A stretch of 51,129 nucleotides of DNA from Acidovorax sp. (GTDB lineage: Bacteria > Pseudomonadota > Gammaproteobacteria > Burkholderiales > Burkholderiaceae_C). A program made the position numbers and the translations under genes. The notes beneath the pieces were generated by a model. That model had not been told where the DNA came from. It was given only the letters and a program-made list of their open reading frames with translations, and searched no databases. The DNA is taken from positions 1-51,129 of the forward strand of contig NZ_JALEGG010000085.1 of NCBI RefSeq assembly GCF_022763525.1, read 5' to 3'. Shown here piece by piece: positions 1 through 10,878 of the stretch (positions are counted from its first letter, which is position 1; every line of letters begins with the position of its first letter).

Positions 1-1
1 C

Positions 2-364
2 CACCACGACGGAGCGCTGGACTATGTCGCGGCCCATGCGTGGGCGCGGGACATCACGGGGCGGCTGCGCGATGCGCTGGTCCGAATGGAAGGCCAGACG
101 GGCCGGCACTCCGACGTGCTCAACGCCATGCTGGACCATGTCACGACCTGCCTGGCGATCGTTGTGAGCAACGCTCCCACATCCGAACAAGAGGCCGCCA
201 AACTCGAAGACCTGCTGGTGCGCCGCGGATTCGCGCTCAGTGACATGCTGCTGCGCCAGGCCACCACAAGCCAAGCCAGCGCCTACGATCCGGCCGTCGT
301 TCAGCGGCATGCAGCGGCCACCCTGGAGCTGGCCCATACCCTTCAACCCTCGAAAGGAGCCTGA
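2..364 (+). CDS. C-terminal part of an unrecognised helical protein (5' truncated)
   Basis: The frame is open from the left edge, so the start lies outside the window; about 120 residues are visible. They are mostly alpha-helical by composition, with no signal peptide, membrane segment or motif that I recognise. The stop codon is separated by one base from the ATG of the PspA-like gene, whose ribosome-binding site (AAAGGAGC) lies inside this reading frame, so the two are almost certainly co-transcribed. By position it could be an accessory protein of the PspA/YqiJ/YqiK membrane-stress operon, but this is inferred from context only. An internal ATG at 86 is unlikely to be the start, because coding-like sequence continues upstream of it. 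Confidence 0.6.
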   Translation, partial: HHDGALDYVAAHAWARDITGRLRDALVRMEGQTGRHSDVLNAMLDHVTTCLAIVVSNAPTSEQEAAKLEDLLVRRGFALSDMLLRQATTSQASAYDPAVVQRHAAATLELAHTLQPSKGA

Positions 365-365
365 G

Positions 366-1034
366 ATGGCAGATTCCCTCAAGACCCGCGTCGGACGCGT
401 GATCACCGGGAGCGTGCACGCGCTGGTGGACCACCTGGAAAACCAGGCCCCTGTCGCCGTGATGGAGCAGTCGCTGCGCGAGGCTGACGCCGTCATCGGC
501 GACGTACGCCATGAACTGGGCCTGTCCAGCGCCAACCGGCATCTCGCCCAGCAGCAGCACGCCAACCTCAACGGCCAGCACGGCAAGCTGGCCGAGCAAA
601 TCGAGCAGGCCCTGGTCGCCGGCCGCGAAGACCTGGCGCGCGCTGCGGTGGCACGCCAGCTCGATATCGAGGCGCAGATCCCGGTGCTGGAAACCACTTT
701 GGCCGAGCTAGCCCGGCAGGAGAGCGAGCTCACCGGCTATATGGCCGCTCTGCTGGCCAAGCAGCGCGAGATGACGGAGGCACTAGAAGCCTTCCGCAAG
801 AGCCGCGCGAGCGCTGCACCGTCCGCCGCGCAGGGCGGTGGCCCCAATCCCGCCGAGCGCATGGACGCCGTGGCAGGCGCGTTCGACCGCATCTATGCCC
901 GACAGACGGGCCTGTCGGGCACAGACCGCACCAATACGCTGGACCAGGCGGCCAAGCTCAAGGAGCTGGACGACCTAGTGCGCGACAACAAGATCGCCGA
1001 GCGTATGGCGCAACTCAAGGCCGTCAAGCCGTGA
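366..1034 (+). CDS. PspA/IM30 family protein
   Basis: The 222-residue protein is a long, charged, predominantly coiled-coil helix with the start and spacing of the PspA/IM30 (ESCRT-III-like) family: an N-terminal amphipathic stretch (residues 1-25), a long hairpin of Gln/Glu/Ala-rich helices (about 30-150), a Ser/Ala/Gly linker near 148-160, then a short helical tail. PspA proteins bind stressed cytoplasmic membrane and stabilise it. The ATG at 366 was chosen over upstream in-frame codons because AAAGGAGC precedes it at good spacing. The gene overlaps the downstream YqiJ-like GTG start by 4 bases. With a flotillin downstream, the operon looks like a membrane-integrity module. There is no PspF or PspBC in view, so control by the classical Psp regulators cannot be judged. 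Confidence 0.85.
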   Translation: MADSLKTRVGRVITGSVHALVDHLENQAPVAVMEQSLREADAVIGDVRHELGLSSANRHLAQQQHANLNGQHGKLAEQIEQALVAGREDLARAAVARQLDIEAQIPVLETTLAELARQESELTGYMAALLAKQREMTEALEAFRKSRASAAPSAAQGGGPNPAERMDAVAGAFDRIYARQTGLSGTDRTNTLDQAAKLKELDDLVRDNKIAERMAQLKAVKP

Positions 1035-1663
1035 TCGTGGGCCTATTCACTGCTCCGGAGACCTGGCCCTTCGGCGTGGCGTTTGCGCTCATCGTCGGCA
1101 TTGCGCTGGTCGAAGGGCTGGGCATGTTGATCTCGCTGAGTCCCAGCAACTGGATCGATGACCTGCTGCCGGACGTTCATGGCGACAGCGGCCTGGACCG
1201 GGTGCTGGGCTGGCTGCACCTCGGCAAGGTGCCGTCGCTGGTGCTGCTGGTGCTGTTCCTCATGGGCTACGCCGTGTTCGGCTACAGCTTGCAGAAGGTC
1301 GCGCACGGCCTGCTGGGCTTTTACCTGCCGGTCTGGCTCGCCGGCCTAGCCGCGATTGCGCCGGGCATGGCCACCGTGCGCAGCCTGGGCGCGCTGATCG
1401 CTCACATCATTCCACGCGACGAGACATCGGCCGTGAGCGAGATGTCGCTCATCGGCCGCCCGGGCGTGGTCTCGGCTGGCGCGGCACGCCGGGGCCTGGC
1501 CGCCCAGGCCCGGGTGCGCGACACCCATGGCCGCACCCACTTCCTGATGGTGGAACCGGACGTGGACGACGAAGTGTTTGACGAGGGGGCGCAGATCCTC
1601 ATCGTGCGCAAGGTCGGCGCCTTCTACCGGTGCATCGCCAACCCGCACCCCGGGCTCATGTAG
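1031..1663 (+). CDS. YqiJ-like inner-membrane OB-fold protein
   Basis: This 210-residue protein begins with a GTG overlapping the pspA stop (GTGA). It has three to four hydrophobic membrane segments (about residues 10-35, 65-90 and 95-125) followed by a soluble C-terminal domain (about 130-205) of beta-rich character, as in YqiJ/DUF1449 proteins with a C-terminal OB-like fold related to NfeD. NfeD/YqiJ proteins are usually encoded beside SPFH (flotillin) genes and are thought to act with them in membrane microdomains. That pairing is seen here, with a YqiK-like flotillin 50 bases downstream. The family call rests on topology, length and neighbourhood rather than on a catalytic motif. Confidence 0.75.
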   Translation: MIVGLFTAPETWPFGVAFALIVGIALVEGLGMLISLSPSNWIDDLLPDVHGDSGLDRVLGWLHLGKVPSLVLLVLFLMGYAVFGYSLQKVAHGLLGFYLPVWLAGLAAIAPGMATVRSLGALIAHIIPRDETSAVSEMSLIGRPGVVSAGAARRGLAAQARVRDTHGRTHFLMVEPDVDDEVFDEGAQILIVRKVGAFYRCIANPHPGLM

Positions 1664-1713
1664 CCCGCAATAAATCCGACCGCACAACATTCAACCGAGG
1701 GAGAAACCAAGAG

Positions 1714-3429
1714 ATGAACAACCTGATCGAAGTGGGCAGCATTGCCGGCATCGCCCTTTTGGCGCTGCTGACCATCGGCATCGTTTTTTCGCGCCTGTAC
1801 AAGCGCTCCACCAAGGAAACCGCCTTCGTGCGCACCGGCCTCGGGGGCCAGAAGGTCATCATGGATGGTGGTGCCATCCTGCTGCCGGTGTTCCACGAAC
1901 GCGTGCTGGTGAACATGAACACGCTGAAACTGGAAGTCGTGCGCCGCGCCAAGGAAAGCCTGATCACCAAAGACCGCATGCGGGTGGACGTGACGGCCGC
2001 CTTCTTCGTGCGCGTCAAGCAGACCGAGGAAGCCGTGAGCATCGCCGCCCAGACCCTGGGCGCGCGCACCATGAGCCCCGAGGAACTCAAGGCCCTGGTG
2101 GAAGACAAGTTCGTCGACTCGCTGCGCGCCACGGCCGCCACCATGACCATCCAGGAGCTGCAGGACAAGCGCCGCGACTTCGTGCAGGCGGTGCAGAACG
2201 CCGTGGCCGAGGACCTGGAGAAGAACGGCCTGGAGCTTGAATCCGTATCGCTGACGAGCCTGGATCAGACCGAAAAGCAGTTCTTCAACCCCAACAACGC
2301 CTTTGACGCCGAAGGCTTGACGCGCCTGACCGAGCAAACGGAAGCACGCCGCAAGCAGCGCAACGATGTGGAGCAGGACACCGAGGTGCAGGTGCGCACC
2401 AAGGACTTGGAGGCCACACGCCAGAAGCTCACCATAGAGAAGGACCAGGAGTTCGCCTCGCTGTCGCAAAAGCGCGAGATCGAGACCACCCGTGCCGAGC
2501 AGGCCGCACTGATCGCAATGCAGCAGGCCGAGCGCAACCGCGAGGCCGAGGCCGCCAAGATCGAGGCCGAGCGCCAGGTGAGCCAGAAGCGCATTGAGGC
2601 CGAGCGCGAGATCAAGGCCGCCGAAATCGAGAAGAACCTAGTGATCCAGACGCGCGAGATCGAACTGGAGCGCCACACCGAGACCAAGCGCGCCGAGCAA
2701 CGCAAGCAGGTGGAAATCGCGCGTCAGGATACGCAGATCGCGATTGCCACGAAATCGCGCGAGCAATCCGACGCCGACGCCGCCGCCAACTTGGCGCGCG
2801 CCGAGGCCGTGAAGGCCGAAGAAGCCGTGAACACCGCACGCCAAGTGGCGGTGGCCGAGCGCGACAAGAACATCCAGCTGATCGAGGCCTCCAAGGACGC
2901 CGAGCAAAACGCCATCGCGATCCGGGTCTCGGCGTCGGCCGAAAAGGAAGCAGCGCTCGACCGCGCCGAGGCCATCACCATTGAGGCCCGCGCCCGCCAA
3001 GCCGCGGCGCTGGCCGAAGCCGAGGGCAAGCGCGCATTGAACGAGGCGCTGAACACCTTGTCGGCAGCGCAGGTGGACTTGCAGGTGCGTAGCCTGCTGC
3101 TGCAGCAGCTACCCCAGATCATCGAGCAGGCGGTCCGCCCCATGGAGAAAATCGACTCGATCCGTATCGTGCAGGTCGGCGGCATGCCCGGCGGCAGCGC
3201 CGGCCAGGGGACGGGCCAAGCAGGCAGCCCCGCTGCCGGCGGCACCTTTCCGGAGCAGGTCATGAACTCAGCCCTTCAATACCAGATCGCCAAACCCATC
3301 GTGGATGCAGTGATGAAGGATGCGGGCCTGTCGAACGAAGGCATCACCGGCATGGCGCAAAGTCTGGCCGGCATGCTGGGCGGGCAACCGGCGGCGGTAG
3401 AAAACACCCCACGGCAGCCTACCGAATAG
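1714..3429 (+). CDS. yqiK: Flotillin-like SPFH protein (YqiK family)
   Basis: The 571-residue protein has one N-terminal membrane anchor (residues about 8-28), an SPFH/band-7 domain (about 30-220), and a very long Glu/Ala/Arg/Gln-rich coiled coil (about 220-470). A Gly-rich tail follows. This is the layout of E. coli YqiK and eukaryotic flotillins. The ATG at 1714 is preceded by AGGGAGA about nine bases upstream; upstream codons in the same frame would run into the yqiJ-like gene and are rejected. Flotillins oligomerise on the cytoplasmic face of the membrane and organise microdomains. The upstream YqiJ-like and PspA-like genes make a three- or four-gene membrane-stress operon. This is one of two SPFH proteins in the window; the other starts at 45020 and lacks the long coiled coil. 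Confidence 0.9.
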   Translation: MNNLIEVGSIAGIALLALLTIGIVFSRLYKRSTKETAFVRTGLGGQKVIMDGGAILLPVFHERVLVNMNTLKLEVVRRAKESLITKDRMRVDVTAAFFVRVKQTEEAVSIAAQTLGARTMSPEELKALVEDKFVDSLRATAATMTIQELQDKRRDFVQAVQNAVAEDLEKNGLELESVSLTSLDQTEKQFFNPNNAFDAEGLTRLTEQTEARRKQRNDVEQDTEVQVRTKDLEATRQKLTIEKDQEFASLSQKREIETTRAEQAALIAMQQAERNREAEAAKIEAERQVSQKRIEAEREIKAAEIEKNLVIQTREIELERHTETKRAEQRKQVEIARQDTQIAIATKSREQSDADAAANLARAEAVKAEEAVNTARQVAVAERDKNIQLIEASKDAEQNAIAIRVSASAEKEAALDRAEAITIEARARQAAALAEAEGKRALNEALNTLSAAQVDLQVRSLLLQQLPQIIEQAVRPMEKIDSIRIVQVGGMPGGSAGQGTGQAGSPAAGGTFPEQVMNSALQYQIAKPIVDAVMKDAGLSNEGITGMAQSLAGMLGGQPAAVENTPRQPTE

Positions 3430-3497
3430 GCCCACGAGCCTGCACGTGCCACAGGAGGATCGTCCGCGCGGCAACCCTTCGGCAAGGCGTCAAGCCG

Positions 3498-4265
3498 TCA
3501 ACGGTTGAGCTCTGCCAACCGCTCGGGCGTACCGACATCCGTCCAGCGGCCGGCATAGATCTCGGCGCTGACGCGGCCATTGTCCATCGCGCGGCGAAGC
3601 AACGGCGCCAGCGGGGCTTTGATCCCGCCGGGGTTGCCTGGCGGGATGTCGCACCAGGGCGGCGCGAACAGCTCAGCGCGCAGCAGGGCAATGGTGCTGT
3701 AGGTGTAGCGCGGTGCGGGATCGCCTGCGGGCAGGTTCAGCGCCAGGCCCTGGTCCGACAGGCCAAAGTCGCCCTTTGGGTTATGGGCAGGATTGGGCAC
3801 CAGCCACAGGTGGGCGAGGTGGCCGCTGGCTTCAAAGGCCTGTACGGCGGCGCTGTCGAACACGAAGTCCGGCGCAAACACGTCGCCGGCCGCCAGCCAG
3901 AACACCGGACCCAGCTGGGGCAGCGCGCGGGCAATGCCGCCGGCGGTTTCCAGCGCGCCGCCAAAGTCCAGCCCCTCGTGGGAGTATGAAATTAATAGCT
4001 CTCCGCGCTTGTCCAGCAAGCGCTGGAGGCCAAAAACATTGGAAAACCGGTCGCTGATCTGCTCCCCCAGCCAGGCGGTGTTGATCACCACCCGCTCCAC
4101 TCCCGCCGCGTGCAATGCCTGCAAATGCCACTGCAGCAGCGGCTGGCCCTGCACGGCCAGCAGCGGCTTGGGGGTGGTGTCGGTCAGGGGGCGCATGCGT
4201 TCGCCGCGGCCTGCGGCCAGCAGCAGCGCGGGAACCTGTGGGCGTTGCGGGGTGCTTGGGATCAT
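3498..4265 (-). CDS. murU: MurU-like sugar-1-phosphate nucleotidyltransferase
   Basis: This 255-residue protein carries the N-terminal nucleotidyltransferase signature (LLAAGRGERMRPLT near residue 14, then TPKPLL) and the LETAGGI and AAGD motifs of the MurU / mannose-1-phosphate guanylyltransferase family. MurU transfers UMP to N-acetylmuramate-1-phosphate in peptidoglycan recycling, downstream of the kinase AmgK. An amgK homologue is present at 19561-20703, which favours MurU over other sugar nucleotidyltransferases, though specificity cannot be read directly. The start overlaps the speD stop by four bases (ATGA), so the two are translationally coupled. The stretch around residues 80-95 (GLQRLLDKRGELLISY) is encoded by a copy of the interspersed palindromic repeat and looks like an in-frame insertion in a loop ahead of the conserved LETAGGI motif. 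Confidence 0.75.
   Translation of the reverse strand: MIPSTPQRPQVPALLLAAGRGERMRPLTDTTPKPLLAVQGQPLLQWHLQALHAAGVERVVINTAWLGEQISDRFSNVFGLQRLLDKRGELLISYSHEGLDFGGALETAGGIARALPQLGPVFWLAAGDVFAPDFVFDSAAVQAFEASGHLAHLWLVPNPAHNPKGDFGLSDQGLALNLPAGDPAPRYTYSTIALLRAELFAPPWCDIPPGNPGGIKAPLAPLLRRAMDNGRVSAEIYAGRWTDVGTPERLAELNR
3986..4036 (+). repeat. Interspersed palindromic element, copy inside murU-like gene
   Basis: The plus strand shows the family pattern: an AATAGCT half-site, then GCGCTTG, a short spacer, CAAGCGC and GGAGGCC. The two GCGCTTG/CAAGCGC arms can pair. This copy is read in frame by the minus-strand nucleotidyltransferase and adds roughly a dozen residues. The same pattern recurs at 12012, 15914, 19474, 25514, 40794, 46090 and 50429. 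Confidence 0.75.
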
Positions 4266-4651
4266 GCGGCGGGCGCTTTCACGGCGCCGCGCTGCAGGGC
4301 GTGCTGCTGCACCGTGGCGGGGTCGAACAGGGCCAGCAGTGCGTCCATCAGCGCGCGCGCCCGGCCGGAATGGTCGGCCCCGAAATTGCAGACGTAGACA
4401 TCGAGCGTCACGGCGCGCTGTTCGGGCCAGGTGTGCACGCAAAGATGCGACTCCGCTAGCAAAATAGTAGCTGTCACCCCGCCGGGGCCGTGCGCCGTGG
4501 CGGGAAAGGAATGGAACAACTGCCCCACGGCCTGCAGCCCTGCGGCGCGCACTGCGTCCGCGCAGGCCGCGCCCAGGGCGGCAGCGTCCAGCAGCCACAC
4601 GGCGGCGCAACGGCAGCCATGGAGATCAGCGGTGAGGTGCAGGCCTTGCAT
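4262..4651 (-). CDS. speD: S-adenosylmethionine decarboxylase proenzyme
   Basis: The 129-residue protein belongs to the short bacterial/archaeal SpeD class. It self-cleaves at a serine to form the pyruvoyl cofactor and makes decarboxylated AdoMet, the aminopropyl donor for polyamine synthesis. The cleavage motif [11 protein letters not shown] is clear, with Ser68 as the future pyruvoyl group. His73 and Cys88 fall at the spacing of the Thermotoga enzyme (Ser63/His68/Cys83). The ATG at 4651 gives the family length; in-frame upstream extensions are rejected. No aminopropyltransferase lies next to it. The only one in the window is the membrane-linked SpeE-like protein at 48057-49607. The stretch at 4454-4474 resembles the end of the interspersed repeat but does not change the protein length. 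Confidence 0.9.
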   Translation of the reverse strand: MQGLHLTADLHGCRCAAVWLLDAAALGAACADAVRAAGLQAVGQLFHSFPATAHGPGGVTATILLAESHLCVHTWPEQRAVTLDVYVCNFGADHSGRARALMDALLALFDPATVQQHALQRGAVKAPAA

Positions 4652-4773
4652 GGGGCAGCACTGTAGTGCATCGCGGTGGCCCTCCGCCTGCGTTCCGGCC
4701 GATTCAGGTGCCCGAAAGCCGCCCCGGTAAAATGCCGGGTTTCCCCCGAACCACCCACCCGAGCCCCTCCCCC

Positions 4774-7943
<3,170 letters not shown>

Positions 7944-7958
7944 GCCACGCCCCGGTTC

Positions 7959-7990
7959 AAAAAAACGCGCCTTCGGGCGCTTTTTTTTTT
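7959..7990 (+). terminator. Intrinsic terminator after gap
   Basis: A GCGCC-TTCG-GGCGC hairpin (7967-7980) with a stable UUCG tetraloop is followed directly by ten T residues. A run of A residues precedes the stem, so it could work in both directions. It ends the tkt-gap unit. Confidence 0.95.
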
Positions 7991-8133
7991 GGCCGCCTCG
8001 CCCGCGCAGCCTACGGCGGAGGCCTCCCCCTTCCTACAGGCCGGCGCGTGCCGCGCCCCTAGCATGGGCCAACGCGGGCGTCTGCCGGGCCACGGTACCG
8101 CCCTCCTTCAACGCCTTCCAGGAGCGCCACCTC

Positions 8134-10806
8134 ATGCAAGCCATCTATCCGGCACGGACTGCGCGCACGATTGGAGGCCTGATGGTGCTGCTGGGCCTCA
8201 TCCTAGTGGCGGGCGGCGGATGGCTGGCCGTGCTGGACGGCTCGTGGTACTACCTGGTCGCTGGTTTCGCGTGGACGGCCTGCGGGCTCTTGCTGCTTCG
8301 CGGACACCCCTGGGCGCTGGGCCTGTTCGGCACGTACGTGGGCGCCACGCTGGCGTGGTCGCTGTGGGAGGCGGGCCTCGACTGGTGGCCATTGGCCGCG
8401 CGCCTGGATGTGCCGTTTCTGCTGGGCCTCCTGCTGCTCACACCCTGGGTACGGCGGGGCTTGCCACTTCGCTTGGCCCGCCGGGCGAACACCCCGGGGG
8501 GGGAACATCCACCCGCCACGGCCGTGCCCACTCCCCTGCGCCACGCCTCCAGCCTGATTCTGGCGGCATCGCTGTTGCTGTTCACGCTGGTGGCGGTGGC
8601 ATCGTGGTTTCACGACCCGCACCGCACGGAAGGCACCCTGCCCGCGGCCACTGCAGCGGCCGCTGCGCCAGCGGCCGACAGCCCCGCCTTGCCGCCCCCG
8701 GGCGAATGGCATGCCTACGGCCGAACCGGCCTGGGCCAGCGCTACTCGCCGCTCAGCCAGATCCAGCCCAGCAACATCGCACGGCTCGAAGTGGCGTGGC
8801 ACTACAAGACGGGCGACCTGCGCGGGCGGCCTGGCGACCCGGAAGAGACCACGTTCCAGGTGACGCCGCTGAAGATCGGCAACCGGCTTTTCCTGTGCAC
8901 GCCCCATCAATCGGTGATTGCGCTGGATGCGACGACCGGCAAGGAAGTGTGGCGGTTCGATCCAGAGATTCAAAACCCACTGGCACTGCAGCACCTGACC
9001 TGCCGCGGACTCTCGTACCGCCCAGCGGCCGCCAGCCCGCAGGCCCCCTCCGCGGCAGCTCCGGAGGCGCCCGCATCTGCAACGGCGGCCACCGTCGTCC
9101 TGCCGCCCCCCACGGCCGAGCCGGCCGGGGGCACGCAGGCTCCGCCCCGCGCCGCGCCGGACGCCGCTGTTGCCCCGCCTCCGCCGCCTGCGATGCCGCA
9201 GGCCTCCGGCAGTGGTGCCGCTCCCGGCGAGCCCTCGGGCCGCCTGCCAGTGGCGGCGAGGCCGGGCGCCCTCATGCGGGCCGACTGCGGCGCCAAGCTG
9301 TACATGCCCACCGCCGACGGCCGCGTGATTGCGCTGGACCCGGATACCGGGGCGGTCTGCAGCAGCTTTGGCGGGGGCACTGGGCAGATCAACCTGTGGA
9401 CCAACATGCCACCCGCAAAGACCGGCTCCTACTACTCCACGTCGCCCGTGGTGGCCACCGCCCGGCTGCTCATCGTGGGCGGGACCGTGCTGGACAACGT
9501 CTCCACGCAGGAAGCGTCGGGCGTGATCCGTGCCTTCGATGCCGAGTCCGGCGCGCTCGTGTGGAACTGGGACTCCGGCAGACCGGAGGACACCGCACCG
9601 CTCGCGCCGGGTCAGCACTACACGCCCAACTCGCCCAACAGCTGGTCCATCTCCAGCGTGGACGAGCGCCTGGGGATGGTCTATGTTCCACTGGGCAACC
9701 AGCCCCCGGACCAGTGGGGTGGGCAGCGCAGCGAGGCGGTCGAGAAACACTCGTCCTCGGTGGTGGCGCTGGACCTGGCCACGGGCCATGTGCGCTGGGT
9801 GTTCCAGACGGTGCGCCACGACCTGTGGGATTACGACGTACCCGCGCAGCCCAGCTTGCTGGACCTCACCATCCGCGGCGCCACAGTGCCAGCACTCGTG
9901 CAGCCCACCAAGCAGGGCGAGCTTTTTGTGCTGGACCGGCGCACGGGCGAACCCCTGCTGCCCGTGCACGAAGTGCCGGCCCCCCAAGGCGCCGCCGAGG
10001 GCGACTACACCGCGCTGACGCAGCCCCGCTCGGACCTCTCGTTCGACCCGCCCGCGCTCACGGGCCGCGACATGTGGGGCGCCACGATGTTCGACCAACT
10101 GGCGTGCCGCATTGCCTTTCAACGCCTGCGCTACGAAGGGCGCTACACACCGCCGTCGGAGCAGGGGTCGCTCATCTACCCCGGCAACTTCGGCGTCTTC
10201 AACTGGGGCGGCATCTCGGTGGACCCGGTGCGCCAGATCGCCTTCGCCACTCCAACCTACCTCGCGTTCAAGTCGCAGCTGGTGCGCCGACCGGACAACA
10301 GCACGCTGGTCGTGCAGGGCAAGGAGCGCCCCCATGACAGCCTGCCCGCCCTCAACGAAAACTTCGGCGCTCCGTTCGCGGTGAAGCTGAGCGCCTTCAC
10401 GTCGCCCCTGGGGCTGCCGTGCCAGCGGCCGCCGTGGGGCTACGTGGCCGGAGTGGACCTCACGACCGGCAAGGTGGCCTGGATGCACCGCAATGGCACC
10501 GTGCGCGACAGCTCGCCACTGCCGCTGCCCTTCCGCATGGGGGTGCCCAACCTGGGCGGGCCGATCACCACCGCGGGCGGCGTGGCGTTTCTGTCCGGCA
10601 CGCTGGACTACTACGTGCGCGGCTACGACGTGAGCAACGGCCGCGAGATCTGGCGCAGCCGCCTTCCCGCCGGCGGCCAGGCCACGCCCATGACCTACCT
10701 GGGCGCGGATGGGCGTCAGTACCTGCTGGTGGTGGCCGGCGGCCATGGTTCGCTGGGCACCAAGGCGGGTGACGATGTGATTGCCTATGCGCTGCCGGGG
10801 CCGTGA
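8134..10806 (+). CDS. gcd: Membrane-bound PQQ-dependent glucose dehydrogenase
   Basis: The 890-residue quinoprotein oxidises glucose (or another aldose/polyol) to the lactone in the periplasm and passes electrons to ubiquinone. Five hydrophobic segments fill residues 1-165, then comes a periplasmic eight-bladed PQQ propeller with repeated LD..TG..W docking motifs. The blocks around NWGGISVD and MPTADGR match membrane glucose dehydrogenases. AGGAG precedes the ATG. Oddity: between Cys290 and Cys385 there is an Ala/Pro-rich, low-complexity stretch of about 80 residues (about 297-380) in a region that is short in the E. coli enzyme. No PQQ synthesis genes are in the window, so the cofactor must come from elsewhere. 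Substrate specificity within the mGDH family is uncertain. Confidence 0.88.
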   Translation: MQAIYPARTARTIGGLMVLLGLILVAGGGWLAVLDGSWYYLVAGFAWTACGLLLLRGHPWALGLFGTYVGATLAWSLWEAGLDWWPLAARLDVPFLLGLLLLTPWVRRGLPLRLARRANTPGGEHPPATAVPTPLRHASSLILAASLLLFTLVAVASWFHDPHRTEGTLPAATAAAAAPAADSPALPPPGEWHAYGRTGLGQRYSPLSQIQPSNIARLEVAWHYKTGDLRGRPGDPEETTFQVTPLKIGNRLFLCTPHQSVIALDATTGKEVWRFDPEIQNPLALQHLTCRGLSYRPAAASPQAPSAAAPEAPASATAATVVLPPPTAEPAGGTQAPPRAAPDAAVAPPPPPAMPQASGSGAAPGEPSGRLPVAARPGALMRADCGAKLYMPTADGRVIALDPDTGAVCSSFGGGTGQINLWTNMPPAKTGSYYSTSPVVATARLLIVGGTVLDNVSTQEASGVIRAFDAESGALVWNWDSGRPEDTAPLAPGQHYTPNSPNSWSISSVDERLGMVYVPLGNQPPDQWGGQRSEAVEKHSSSVVALDLATGHVRWVFQTVRHDLWDYDVPAQPSLLDLTIRGATVPALVQPTKQGELFVLDRRTGEPLLPVHEVPAPQGAAEGDYTALTQPRSDLSFDPPALTGRDMWGATMFDQLACRIAFQRLRYEGRYTPPSEQGSLIYPGNFGVFNWGGISVDPVRQIAFATPTYLAFKSQLVRRPDNSTLVVQGKERPHDSLPALNENFGAPFAVKLSAFTSPLGLPCQRPPWGYVAGVDLTTGKVAWMHRNGTVRDSSPLPLPFRMGVPNLGGPITTAGGVAFLSGTLDYYVRGYDVSNGREIWRSRLPAGGQATPMTYLGADGRQYLLVVAGGHGSLGTKAGDDVIAYALPGP

Positions 10807-10878
10807 TTACCGCGCCACCGCGCTCTGCGACTCCGCCACTCCTCCACCCCGCCTGTTTCAACCCACCCCTGTGCACCG

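Noticed and set aside
3498-4610. Longer MurU-like reading frame (370 codons) starting upstream at 4610
   Set aside because: The extra 115 codons overlap speD out of frame and are Arg/Gly-rich. The start at 4265 gives the family N-terminus and an ATGA overlap.
7989-10337. A 782-codon plus-strand open frame covering most of the gcd gene in another frame
   Set aside because: It overlaps the full-length glucose dehydrogenase, which has clear motifs. The alternative frame is Gly/Pro/Ala/Arg/His-rich and reflects high GC content rather than a gene.
8203-10746. An 847-codon minus-strand open frame opposite gcd
   Set aside because: It is antisense to gcd, with low-complexity composition and no ribosome-binding site.
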